Shown: piece by piece, positions 12,234-23,722 of the stretch
Layout of the letters: each line of letters starts with the position of its first letter
Numbering within the stretch: position 1 is the first letter of the stretch
From: Protea cynaroides
Taxonomy: Eukaryota; Streptophyta; Magnoliopsida; Proteales; Proteaceae
Length of the DNA stretch: 64,000 nucleotides
Reading direction: 5' to 3'
Assembly (NCBI GenBank): GCA_028583415.1
Contig: CM053266.1
Span: 40,233,758 to 40,297,757, forward strand
Notes under the pieces: model-generated
What the model was told of the DNA's origin: nothing
Database searches by the model: none
What the model saw: only the letters and a program-made list of their open reading frames with translations
Position numbers and translations under genes: made by a program

Positions 12234-14600
12234 AGTCTGGAGTCTGGAAGGACCCTTTGTGCACAAGTTTGAATAACGTGGACTGATCTTCTACCATTAC
12301 AGTATTTTCTTGCTCCGTAGTCTCGAGCTGGTCGTCAACATGTTGCAGTCCAACATCAATCTTAAAGACGATGATGTTTACACATGGAAGCCAAAATTGC
12401 ACAAGATTGAGAAATCCAATTTGAGGTTGTTGAAGAAGTTGTCTAATTTGGAAACGAAAACCAATTCTTGCCTGTCATCGTATTTTCTTCCTGCTTCTCC
12501 CAAGGTGTAATGCTATCCATTGAAATATTCAATTCGGTGTTGCAGGGCACTTGCAGATCCTCGCATGGTTTGACAAAGCATTTTGAGGTTCGATTTTCTG
12601 GCTTTGCACACAAAGGTCCAATATAATAAATAGGGAAGAAGGAAAATTGCAGAAAGGAAGAACAAGATACAAAGGAGTTGCAGAAGAAGCGAATCTAGAT
12701 AAGAAAGAAGTCAAAGAAACAGTTGGGAAAAAAAAAAAGGAAAAGAAGTTGAAAGACGGACGATGATGGTGTTAATAATAATACAAGGGTAAAAATATCA
12801 TTTTCCATTTTTCGTTAGTCATTGGGTTGCGGTTGTCATTAACGATGGTAAAGGGTGGTTAACATTAAGGTAAACCTCAGTAGAGGTGTGTGAAATTTTT
12901 TTTTTTATATTTTTTCTTCGAGATTTTTTATGATTTTTCTGAATATGAGATTAGAGATTTTAAAGGATTGAATTCGAATCGAATACAGTTTATATGATAT
13001 TGAATTTGTTTACCAATTAACATATAGAATTGTCCTAGAATTTTGTTAAAACCCTGAATTAATCCATCTTTTGATTATATTGGGAATTTTGTACTACAGC
13101 GACTATCAAATAGTTTTCCACACACTTATGTACATTGGAGTATCTCCATTAATAGTTCGGACTTTTTTTTTTATTAAATTAGTTGAAACTTTAAGATGAA
13201 AAACTTATATGAAATCAGAGTGAATTTTCACCTTCTCTAGTCTATATGGTCCTGTAGTATTCAGACTAATTATTAAATGGGATAAGATTTTTACCAAAAA
13301 ATAAAAAAGGGACAAAATGATTGTAGGATGGGTCTCCTGATATTGTTATAAGCGAAAAATATTACTATCCACTACTATTGCTCTGTGCTCTACCACCCAT
13401 GGGGGTGTGAAATGATCACCTTACATTTGAAAATTCACATTACCATGTGGGGGGGGATCATCTCTCACGTTATCCGGTTCGTTCAATCGTGATTTAATAA
13501 TTGAAATTCACTAGACACATATATCAATGTATTAATATATATACTAGATAAATTCCAACCATTAAATCGCAACAAATATCATCCAAAGCTGAAAACGATA
13601 TGAATCGTGTGAGAAGGTATAAGAGACAGCAATAATATTCTTTCTTCCCTTCTTATATATTATCTCATTATAACCACGTGGTTAGATAAAGTACAACCCA
13701 AAAAAAAGGCGCTGTAAGGGTCGGGACGAACGTCTTTTGAGAGAGAGCACGTTTTGGATGTAGAAAGAGGAGAACTTCCTTTCTCTTATTTTGTAAAAAA
13801 AAAAAAAATTGAACTTGGAGCACAAAAAACAAGACACATGTGACACTGTATTATAATGCTTAATCTACGCATGGGATAGAAAATAATATTTTTTTTTGAG
13901 TAAAAGACAAAAAGTAATAATTAATATATAAAAAAATAAATAAGATAATATCATTGAGAAAGGATATGTACAAGTGGATGTGGAATCTTATTAATTTATG
14001 TACAAGTGGATGTAGAATCTTACTAATTTTCCTATTTTTCACGTTTGTTTTGTGAATGATAATTGAAACCATTGATGGCCTTCAGGAAATCACCTAATAA
14101 AGTTAAATTATTATTATTATTATAAGAATCTGTTAATTTTTTCAAATATTATAATTTATTTAATTATTATGTCATGTGGGTAGATGATAAGTTTATTTAT
14201 ATTGAAACAGCTGGATCTTGGAGATTGGAATTGAGTATTTCCTAACATGCCTTATCTGAATTAGACCACAAAGTCCACACTTGATCATATTCGAATCCAA
14301 TTATAAGAAAATTCAAGATCGGGTCCTCATTTTTATAACCACATGGATCATTTATGATATGATATTTAATTTGCTAAGTAATTCTAATATTTGATTAAAC
14401 GCATTTCACAATGTGACAATTTGAAGTACAGCGATGAGAATATAAATTATTTTGTGTCACATTCAAATATAAACGTCAGATTACACAAGCCAGATATTAT
14501 GGAGGACATGTTTTATCTTCAGAAGAGTATGGATAGGGGCAAACGAATGAACCTTGGGCCAATTTTGGGAAAAGATTCTTTAAAATGATGGAGTGGGAGT
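12048..14600. other. Non-coding flank of LOX unit A with eroded repeats
   Basis: A CT microsatellite runs at about 12192-12231. A 66-codon frame at 12310..12510 is not recognised. Bases 12900-13110 match 36890-37030 and 38880-38980 in unit B and 24640-24720, so this is part of the duplicated LOX flank. The rest is AT-rich, with a second AT-rich stretch near 14100-14160. No gene is recognised. Confidence 0.5.
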
Positions 14601-14609
14601 TCCGCTAGC

Positions 14610-14795
14610 ACCTCAATGTTAATTAACTGCATATACATAAAATGCTTTCAAGTTTGAATGGGAGAAAAAAACTTGGAAGGCCCATCTAAGGAAGCCAGTA
14701 ATTCAGTTTTACAGTGCTCTTGGAGCTTGTATTTAACTTGGTTGCATTGGACCAGGGAAGGTGGATCCATGTTTACATAGATAAAGTGATACGAA
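14610..14795 (+). pseudogene. Second copy of the PPR fragment and its spacer
   Basis: About 180 bp matching 1030-1200, including the frame reading NLVALDQGRWIHVYIDK. It stops abruptly after that. In unit A the same sequence sits about 1.65 kb past the end of the LOX gene, so this copy marks the 3' flank of another unit. Confidence 0.65.
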
Positions 14796-14922
14796 CACGT
14801 ATCAGAATGACTACTTCGAGGGTAGTCGGCCTCCTCAAAGAAGAAGATTAAAGAGGAAATTGGTTTGTAATTACTTGTTTTCTATTCCATTCCCTTGCTG
14901 TTTATCAGAAGGTTCTATTCAG

Positions 14923-15300
14923 TTATAAATCTAAGGCTATAACTACTTCTAATCGTATGACTATTACATTATGATAGATGGCGATGATGATCGTAACATA
15001 GCCATCCGGTTGTATAAGAACCTTATCCCCAAGATTCAGATCCGGGTACAATCGGAAGGTATAGTCGGATCCATCCACCAAATCGTCGTTACGCAGAAAG
15101 ATTGCCTCGTTATAAAACCATTGAACAGAGACTTGGGAAATCCATTCATCCTTAGCCACGTCATAACCCATTGGGGATATAAAGGCATTCTTCTGATCAA
15201 TATGACCACCAGCAACAAATACCATCTCTGAATCAGAAATACATTAATAGAATGATCGCGGTCCCACTTTGATTCACCTTGATCAGATTTGTGAAACAAA
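14923..15300 (-). pseudogene. F-box/kelch-repeat gene fragment
   Basis: The minus-strand frame begins MVFVAGGHIDQKNAF and continues to GYDVAKDEW, which resembles one kelch blade of plant F-box/kelch proteins (KMD/SKIP type, where 'VFVAGGHDE.KNAL..A..YDV..D.W' is usual). The following residues do not fit the next blade and no F-box is seen, so this is a remnant. A minus-strand open frame upstream (15651..16079) could be further relic, but I cannot match it. Confidence 0.5.
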
Positions 15301-16149
15301 AACGTTTCAAATCAAAGACAGAAATCAAAGGTCTCAAAGCGTAGTTTACAACTAAGAGAGAGAAAGTGGTTTGAACTAATAGAAAACTCTAGAAAAAACT
15401 AAAGCTGGTCAGAGTTTCATTTGGGTAGCCACGTGCAGATAACACAGATTTAAATTGGCATTTAATGGAAAAATCAGAGAAAAAGGATCAAGAACCTCAT
15501 GACCAGAATCGATTGCAAGGAGGAGGGTTTTAGATCTATGATCTTCCACCTTCTCCATCTCATTTCTTATTCTTTCTTTCTTCCCAAACTCTGTTTTCCG
15601 TTCTTGAACCCTTGCTTAATGGCCTTAATCAGAGCGGAGTCAGGAGGCGGCTATGCCGGCATCAAATGGAACCAAGAGCTTAAGTGGTGACGAATCTCGT
15701 TCTCATGATCTCTCGGCTTTTTACCGTTGACATCGTTGGTTTCAAGGCAGAACTCAATCGATCTCACAGCAGTAGAGTCGTCGACCCTAGGGGTTGGAAG
15801 CACAAGCTTGAGAGCCGGAATCACCGGAGGGGGTCGGCCATGCAGGCGAACTGAGTTGGGGACGAAGATCTCTACCGGGATGGAATTTGGCAGGAAAAGA
15901 AACCGGGGGGCTGTCGGCCTGGGATGAACACTGTTCTGGTCATCAACGATTGCAACATTCAGAAATCGGTAGGGGGCAGGAAGGGATTGTGAATTTATTA
16001 TTAAAAGATAGGAAAATTCTAGCATCCTTAATATTAAGGTTCTAATTAGTTTCATGTAGGTATTATGATCGGGGCACAATTGAATACTACAATTTTGGGA
16101 AAACCCGTGGGGTCCTTTTCGATCACTATATTTAAAAGAGTTGAATCTC

Positions 16150-16405
16150 CAAGTAACATCTCTTGGATTCCAATTCTCTCCACCAAGAAAATCTGGAGGA
16201 GAGGTGGAGAGAATCTGAAAGAGAAGTGGTGTTCCTATTGGATGTGCGATACTTGGGGTTCATCTGAACTCTTCAGTCGAGCCGACACTAAATCGACAAG
16301 GGGTGTCGGCTCGGATGAAGGGTTTGGATTCACCGGAATCCCAGGTGTCGTCCATCCAATGGGGGCACCACCTCTCCTAGAAGATGTGGATCCTCATCTC
16401 TTACT
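16150..16405. mobile_element. Palindromic MITE, copy 1
   Basis: Member of a foldback family with CTCTCC-type ends (left about 16160, right about 16374-16398, AGAAGATGTGGATCC), a core reading CCGACA..GGTGTCGGCTC, and arms that pair. A clear target duplication is not visible here. Family traits are described at 62813..63051. Confidence 0.65.
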
Positions 16406-16487
16406 TTATAGGGAACTACTATTACATTTATTATTGTTTATTCTTAATATTATTGACTTAAGTATCAGAATGTTCCGATCAAACTAA

Positions 16488-17350
16488 AGGCATGTTTGAT
16501 AAAACTTCTACTTCTGGAATTTATGGATTCTGGCTCCCAGGAAGCTATTTTGGAATAAAAGCGCGTGTGATAAGTTCGGTTGGATTCCTACTCCCACAGA
16601 GTGAACCAGATTCAGAATGGTTCCAGAATCCAAAATTTTAAAGTCATAAATACTTGTTCCAAACTGTTGGATCAACTTTTGGGAGAAAGAAAATAGTCGA
16701 CTCTCATATGACTCTCACTTGACCACTACCACCACCACCACTATTGCCACCACCCACCACTGTCACCATCCACCACCCACCACCCACTACCACTGCCACC
16801 ACCACCACCACCACCATCGCTGCCGCCGGCACCACCATCACCCACCACCGCCACCGCCACTGCCGCCACCACTACTGCCACCGCCGTCGCCGCCACTACC
16901 TCTACCACCACCATCAGTACCACCGCCGTCGCCACCACCACAGCCTCTGCCACCACCACCCACCACCACCACCATTGCCACCACCCACTACTACCACGAC
17001 TGTTTTTCTAGACTTCCATTGGGGGTATAGTGTGTTATCAAACATGTTTCTAATCCAAATATGCTATGGAATCCATTTCAGAATTACGTTATCAAACAAG
17101 TTTTTACTTCAAAATAATCTTGAAGTAGAGTAGAATCCATGTGAACCAGAATTCAGAATCCAGAAACAGAAATTTTATCAAACAGGCCCTAAATGTTATC
17201 AAACATGTTTCTAATCCAAATATGCTATGGAATCCATTTCAGAATTACGTTATCAAACAAGTTTTTACTTCAAAATAATCTTGAAGTAGAGTAGAATCCA
17301 TGTGAACCAGAATTCAGAATCCAGAAACAGAAATTTTATCAAACAGGCCC
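16488..17350. mobile_element. PIF-like TIR element with CCA-repeat core, copy 1
   Basis: The left end is AGGCATGTTTGATAAAACTT, the right end is the complement-like AAATTTTATCAAACAGGCCC, and TAA lies on both sides (16485..16487 and 17351..17353), as expected for PIF/Harbinger-type insertions. The middle (about 16722-17000) is an impure CCA/CCG tract. There is no transposase. It is related in inverted orientation to 27344..28114. The right terminal 161 bp are duplicated in tandem. Confidence 0.75.
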
Positions 17351-17354
17351 TAAA
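17033..17354. repeat. 161-bp exact-looking tandem duplication
   Basis: Bases 17033..17193 and 17194..17354 read the same throughout as far as I can compare by eye. The unit is the right end of the PIF-like element including its TIR and TAA. It is probably a recent duplication. Confidence 0.9.
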
Positions 17355-17995
17355 AATCCAACTATTTTTATTGTTTGGATTCAAGAGTAATCTCTCAAAC
17401 TAAAAATCCAACTATTTTTTATATTTTCTCTTTGTACAAAGATATGTCGTTACCCCGGAAAATTTTATAGGATTTAAATAGCATTAGGAAGAACATTTTT
17501 TTTAGGATTTGTATATATTTTCTACTTCTTGAAGCATGTATGAGTCATTAGTTATTGCACCCAAAACATATTTAAAACATGAAAATCAGGATTGTTTCTT
17601 TATGGATATGAGATCCCAAATAAGAGACAAGTACATGCAGATAAACCATTCTCCGGAGATGAAATTCTATGAAATTTCAAAAAAAAATTATTCTTCTTCC
17701 CAATATTCTACTATTGGATCACTACAACAAAATGGGTTTTTTGTGACGAAATTTTACGACGGTAAAGTTTTACCGTCGCAAAAAATAGTCATTAACGACG
17801 GGTAAAAAAGAGCGTCGTATAAAATTTGTCTAATATGACGGTATTTTAATACCGTAGGATTTAATAGTTTTATACGACGGAATTAGTATTCCATCGTATA
17901 CATATATTATTTTAGACGGGTATCATAAACCCGTCGTATATTCCCGTATAAATCTAATATATTCATTTTTAATTTCCGTATTTTCCCAATTTTTA

Positions 17996-18350
17996 TTTCT
18001 TCTTCCTCTTCCCGCGAACAGAGTCATATAACTGCCCACGATTTCTCTCTCATCTGCTTTCCCTCCCGCAAACCCTAGAATCGATTGAAGCTCATCGTTG
18101 AAGAAGAGACTATCATTGTCTCCGTCGTCCGCCGCTGCAGTTTCTCCGTCGATTATCCCCTTCGCATTCTTATTTCCTCTTCCTCTTCCCGCGAGCAGAG
18201 TCACTGCCCACGATTTCATCTCTCAGCTGCTTGTTCCCTCCCACAAACCCTAGAATCGATTGAAGCTCATTGTTGAAGAAGAGACTACCATTGTCTCCGT
18301 CATCCGCCGCTGCAGTTTCTCCGTCGATTATCCCCTTCGCCTTCTCCTCC
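17996..18350. repeat. Tandem duplication of about 176 bp inside CACTA
   Basis: Two diverged copies, each with CTTCCTCTTCCCGCGA, CTGCCCACGATTTC, AAACCCTAGAATCGATTGAA and GCCGCTGCAGTTTCTCCGTC. The CT-rich, CCCTAGAA-bearing composition looks like a plant 5' untranslated region, probably captured from a host gene. Confidence 0.75.
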
Positions 18351-19114
18351 AATGGTAATATCTTGTTTAGATTTTCCCATTATCTAATCCCTAGTCTAGC
18401 ACCGCCTCTACTTCATTCCTCTTCCTGCAAACCGACCATAGAGTAGATAAAGCTTTGGAATCAGGCAATTGGTCTTTGGTGATGAAAAACTGAAGGAGGA
18501 AAACCGTCTGCAACATCATCTCGTTTGGTTAACCGTCTGCAAGATTATAAAGCTCTTACCCTAATCGTGCGGGCAATTCCTCTTTGGTTAAATTTCTGCT
18601 TTACCTGTAAGTATTTGATCGTTTTTCTTTCTATTCCTTTTAGTTGATTTTCATTTTGGCTGCAGTGGTAATTGGGTTTGATCCATGTCAACCCCAACTA
18701 GGTCGACATCTTATCCACTTTCACAATTTTAAAAATTTTAAATTCCTACTGTAGTTTCTAAACTGGATGGATCAACCCATGATCCATGGATGGCAATCTA
18801 TTACTTTTCTGGATTATTTATTGGTCAATGTCCATGTCTCAAGGTCTAAATCTGATTAACAATCTATTGTTTAGGTTAGGTCCAGGTCAATCCAGGCATA
18901 CGGATTTGGGGAGCGGTCAATAGCCTTGAATTATAGGATTTCTGGATGGGCTATTCTGTATAGTATTTCCAGTCAGTGAGCTGTGAGTTAATGAGTTCAT
19001 TGTCTAGGATATATTGCCTGTGATATATTCTCCTTTTATCCTTCCTCTTCTTTCTCATTTTATTTCTTTCCCTGTGATATATTGCCTTCCACCCTCTTTT
19101 GTTGATTGCTGTAG

Positions 19115-19630
19115 GTATTGAAGAAGATCTCCATGGGAAAGCATATCTGGTATGTTAGAATTTCATTTATCCTCATATGAAGAACTTCTTTTTGTGTGTG
19201 TGTGTGTGATAACTAAAATCTCGGCTTCTGCAGTTGGCCGTATCAGTAGGACCATTCTTGTCTTTTCCTTTTTAATAGTTTAATACATTTGTCAAGCATG
19301 TCTTCTATTTACATGGACAATTACACATACTTCCATCTTTTACCTCTGATTCCTTGAAGTTACCATATTTAATTCCTTTGTATTGTTAGCTTTCTTTTCT
19401 TTGTTTCTCAGTCTCACATGTCAATAAAACTTCAAACTTCATTTTGGGTATTTCTTGGAACTTAAAATTATTCCCCCGTTATATAATTTGTAACTGAAAC
19501 ACATTCTGTTTTAGGCACTATTTGGTGTTGATGCCGACATCTTGGACAAGGCTCAAATAACACAGATTCGCTTGCTGCTGTGCCCATGATTTTGGGTGCC
19601 ATCTTAGAACAGGGTTTTCTAAGGGTATGT
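19115..19630 (+). pseudogene. Captured exon-like segments of unknown gene in CACTA
   Basis: Two segments look like exons. One ends in 'IEEDLHGKAYL' before GTATGT (about 19119-19152). The next, after TTTTAG (about 19515), reads ALFGVDADILDKAQ and, after a frameshift, LAAVPMILGAILEQGFL before GTATGT (about 19624). I do not recognise the parent gene. The frameshift argues against function. Confidence 0.35.
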
Positions 19631-21948
19631 ATATTTCCTACTATGCTGAAATGTAGTTCTATTATTTATTAGCTGATGTTGCTTGATTATAAACTTCCCT
19701 GTTGGGTTTTATGTATTATTGTCATGACCATTTGTAGACACACACATACACAGAAATGCAACAAATGTATAGGCATGCACAATTCGGCACATGGGAAGAT
19801 TCATTGCAAAATCACTTGATCAATTTCATTTGGTACATAAGAACCCAACTGAGAGGGTTTCACTTTAACTCTTACTGAGATGAGGACTCATCCCTCTTAT
19901 AAGTAGCTTCAATTAAGAAATCCTCTCATGTCTATAACAAGGATTTTACATGAGGCAACATGCTCCTCTTATCCTTTAGGTGGTGGAGGACCGGTGGTAA
20001 CTTTTGCTGGGTTGACTTTGGATGGTGTTATGTGCATGCCTCTTTATTCTATAAAGAAACACTTATACTTTTTTCTAATTTTCCCTTCATGTTAATGATA
20101 ATGTTGGATGTGGTTGGATCATTGTACTCCTAATTAAAGATGATGCTTGGATTGTGTTACACAGTGAAATTGTGAATGAGTGATGACGAAGTTAGTGGTA
20201 CATAATATTACAGCTTAAAAGGACATGGGAAGACTAGGCTCGTTTACATTCTGGCACCTATGGCACACCCATTGGGATGGCATCTATTTGACATCTGTCA
20301 AGTTCCTTAAAAAATTCTGGTTCTGTTCATTCTTTGGTTGGAAAATATCTGAGTATTGATCTTGATATTTAGCTACAGATGTTGAGGATGATAAGTTTTA
20401 TAGGCATCCCATAAAGTGGCTTGCATTTGACATCTGTCAAGTTCCTTAAGAATTAATGGTATTGGGGATTCTTCTGTAATAAAATATCTAAGTACTGACC
20501 TGGGCTTTTAGTTATAGTCTTATAGATGCTGATGCAGATGATTACATCATATAAGCATATAGTTTAGCTTACCATTTCCTTTGGAAACAGTGGTTCTAGG
20601 AAATGGTCTTTTCTTGAAACTTGTTTTAAAGTTTTGTTCTTCTACCCATGTTTTACTGTCTCCTTTTTGACACATGCTGTCAGTACTGAGCATTGTGGCA
20701 GTAAATGAAACTCTCTTTTGCTTGCTTGCTTGCTTTTGCTCTCATGCTCACTTGACAATATGCGTCTTTGGTGGTTTTTCAATGCACTTATTCATCAGTC
20801 ACTTCTAATTTTGTAGTATTTTGTCTTTACCCCTTCTACATATTTGGTTTTCATACAACAAAAAAGCTCAACGGGTATCTTTCTTTGCATCTGGAACTGT
20901 ATTATACCTTTGTCTGGTTTTGTTTGGTTTGAACTTTATCTTGTTTTTCTTTGATTCCTGACTTTCATATTTTTTATTGTTGTTAAAAAGAACACAAGGT
21001 CATGCTTCTGTTATGGAACATGGTCTATGTGGTGGATCTGTTCGTATTTAAAAACTTTGACACTACCATTTAATGACACCTGATCTTTGTGGTGGGTGTG
21101 GGAGGAGGCTAATGTCTAACAACCTCTATCAGGGAGACAATCATTTTTTCACTATAAAAATTGAATCTCCCACACTTGTATCTGACTAATCACACATACT
21201 CTTGTGAATAGATCAATTTTCCGGGTGAACGAGCAATCCTAGCTGTAATATATATTAAAGGGAGTACTGAATGATAGAATAGGATATATTGCCTCCCTAA
21301 GTAGCGAATCTGACAGATCTTGGCCTCCCAAGTTTCCTAGATATGAATGCTGGCACATGAGCTCATCAATTCAGTTAATGCTACTCTCAAAAAACCAAAC
21401 ATGTTTGAGCACTTTCTTTAAATTGTGGTTCCAAAGAAGCTACTAATTATCCACAATATAGAGTAAACAAATATGGGGAAGAATTCTCCATTCTTTGCAT
21501 CCTTTTAAGCATCTTTGTTGATCTTTTGTGGGGGCATCTTCTGGAATTGAAGTTGCTTGGAGTGGGCCATCAACTTGTGTGTATCTGGTCCGTTTTCTTG
21601 CTTACAGTGCATCTACTCTTCTGCCCTCAACCATTGCTATGAATTTAGTTTTTTATTATTTTTTATTATTATTTTTTATATATAATAAAAACACCCTGCT
21701 TACTAAGGTAGGTTTGTTGTTGTTGTTTTTTTTTTTTTTTTTTCAATATTTTGCTACTTCTTCTAACTTTCACTTGTGTTATGGGATGACTATGTAATTG
21801 GCTGCAGAAAAGTATCATAGATCAATCTGTTTGGTAATGTGTTGCTTCATGTTCTCTATTAATGCGGTGCTGATATTTTGATAAAATCTGCTTAAATGGA
21901 CCTCTATCATGATCAGTGTCATGTGGTTATTCATACATGGGTAAACAG

Positions 21949-22126
21949 GGAAGAATGGCTGGCGTGTGGAACTTTCTCATAATTCTAAGAGTGGTGAGGG
22001 TGGTCATGGCGGTGGACGTGGACGTGGTGGTGGTGGTGGTGGAGGTGATGACCTAAAGTGCTACAAGTGTGGTGAACCTGGTCATTTTGCTCGGGAGTGT
22101 CGCTTGCGGATTGGTTCACGTGGAAT
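21949..22126 (+). pseudogene. Captured RSZ22-like SR splicing-factor exon
   Basis: After a usable acceptor (GTAAACAG) the frame reads GKNGWRVELSHNSKSG, then a Gly/Arg-rich run, then a CCHC zinc knuckle CYKCGEPGHFAREC followed by RLRIGSRGMG. This is the order found in plant RSZ21/RSZ22 SR proteins (end of the RRM, RG-rich hinge, zinc knuckle). The N-terminal RRM and the C-terminal RS domain are missing, and the frame soon enters unrelated sequence and stops. It is most likely a captured fragment and not a working gene, although a chimeric transcript is possible. Confidence 0.75.
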
Positions 22127-22634
22127 GGGAAGGAAAACAACTCACCCTCACTGGAAAACCACTAACAATCTCTAGCTACTTCAAGTCAATCATTCATGAC
22201 TTGGGTTTGAAAACAAAAACCTTCTTGAGATCTCTTTTTACAAGATTCAATCTTATAAACTTTAAACAGAAGGAGTTCTTCGAGGCAATTTAGATATGGT
22301 CTCACCTGAATCCCTCTTGCTTCCACCAAACCAGACCCAAACAAAAGAAATGAAAAAAAGCTGGCAGAGCAGAACCATAGGTGTTCATATATAACTCATT
22401 CCTCCTACCCATCATGTGAAATTCTGAATACTTAAGAACCATAGGCTCCTCTTACCATATAAATTTATAAGATCATATGTTCCATAGACATTATAACCTG
22501 AAAAGGAGGAGGGTTTGTCATTGGTGTGCCATGACACATGCATTATATAGATTCCTGGCTAGAGTACCTTCTCCAATTTATATCAAAATATGGTAATGTG
22601 TTATATAAGCATTCAAATAACTGCTCTATGCATT

Positions 22635-22840
22635 GTGCCTCCGTAATTATATTAGCATTCAAATAACTGCTCTATGCATTCATATGTATGATTTTACATG
22701 ATGGTTGGTTTAGTTGATTCCGATCATTCATATGTATGATTTTACATGATGGTTGGTTTAGTTGATTCCGATCGAGAAAAATTACATTACATTTTATGAT
22801 GGACATATAACTGCTTTATGCATTGTGCCTCCGTAATTAT
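22635..22840. repeat. Local tandem repeats inside CACTA
   Basis: A 48-bp unit (ATTCATATGTATGATTTTAC...) occurs twice head to tail at about 22678-22773. Around it a second motif, ATAACTGCTCTATGCATT with GTGCCTCCGTAATTAT, recurs at about 22617, 22662 and 22806. Confidence 0.7.
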
Positions 22841-22852
22841 TGATTGCTTTTG

Positions 22853-22980
22853 ATCAGTCTCAGTGGTATGCACCAAGGGGTCTATGGTATAAACTGAATA
22901 CTGATGGGTGTGCGTTTGGCAATCTGGGAGAAACAGGGGCTGGAGAAGTAATACGATGTCAAACACGACAGGTAATTTAG
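22853..22980 (+). pseudogene. RNase H-like (RVT_3) fragment inside CACTA
   Basis: The frame reads WYAPRGLWYKLNTDGCAFGN, then GETGAGEVIRC, matching the first strands of the plant RNase H-like domain (KLNTDG..GNPG..GAGGVIR). Only this N-terminal piece remains. It was either captured or inserted as part of a non-LTR element. Confidence 0.55.
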
Positions 22981-23722
22981 ATACTTCAACTTTCAAGCGT
23001 GCAATAGTATCATCTAAACCCCTTTTATGGCTTGCTGAAATTAATTTAACATCTTCCATCTACGGTTGTTGCAGATTTTGTTTTATCCATTGATCAACGG
23101 GGCAGAAATGCAGGAGCCAGATGCTGCCACTTACACAGGCCCACCATTCATACAAGGGAGCTTGTAGCGTACTTTGGGTTTCTATTGTTAAACAGATCAT
23201 GTAAAAATAATTATTCAAATTTTAAGAACTATTAATTAATGGCAATGTGTTGATCATGATTGTTAAAGTTCATATGTTTTTATTGATGTGGAACATGGTA
23301 TAGGGAATGTATGTAAATGTGGATTATAAGTGGAAAAAACTTCCAAATCAATTTTATTTTTTTTTATATTAAAAAAAACGACGGTTATAATAAACCGTCG
23401 TTAAAATTAAGATAACAATGTAATTTACGGCAGTAAATACTTTTTATTACGACGGAATTTATCCGTCATACATACTTATATACGACGGAAATTAAATTCC
23501 GTCTTATATATCCTATCTTTGACGACGGTTTTAAACTACCGTCGTTAATATGTTTTTCCAGACGCCACACAATTCCCGTCGTTAACATTTACGACGGCTA
23601 CATATACGACGGTAATGCCATTATATATGACGGGTTTTAACCGTCGTAAAATGTTATTTGTGACGGGAAAAACCTTTTACAACGGAAAAAAACCGTCATA
23701 AAAAGTAAAAATTGTTGTAGTG

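Larger units (their letters stand above)
17720..23722. mobile_element. Non-autonomous CACTA (En/Spm) transposon, 6.0 kb
   Basis: Terminal inverted repeats CACTACAACAA (left) and TTGTTGTAGTG (right), flanked by the 3-bp duplication GAT (17717..17719 and 23723..23725). Subterminal regions (about 17735-17950 and 23378-23700) are packed with CGACGG/CCGTCG motifs in both orientations, typical of CACTA transposase-binding arrays. The matching position in unit B (35660-35700) is uninterrupted and has a single GAT. No transposase is seen. The interior carries host-like, spliced-looking sequence, including an RSZ22-type exon and an RNase H fragment, so this is a gene-capturing derivative. Confidence 0.93.

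Noticed and set aside
16719..17133. His/Pro/Thr-rich and Ala/Val-rich frames
   Set aside because: Translations of the CCA tract in the PIF-like element.
17735..23700. Regularly repeated CGACGG motifs that could suggest a CRISPR-like or satellite array
   Set aside because: They are short, in both orientations and confined to the two ends of a CACTA element, as expected for its subterminal repeats.
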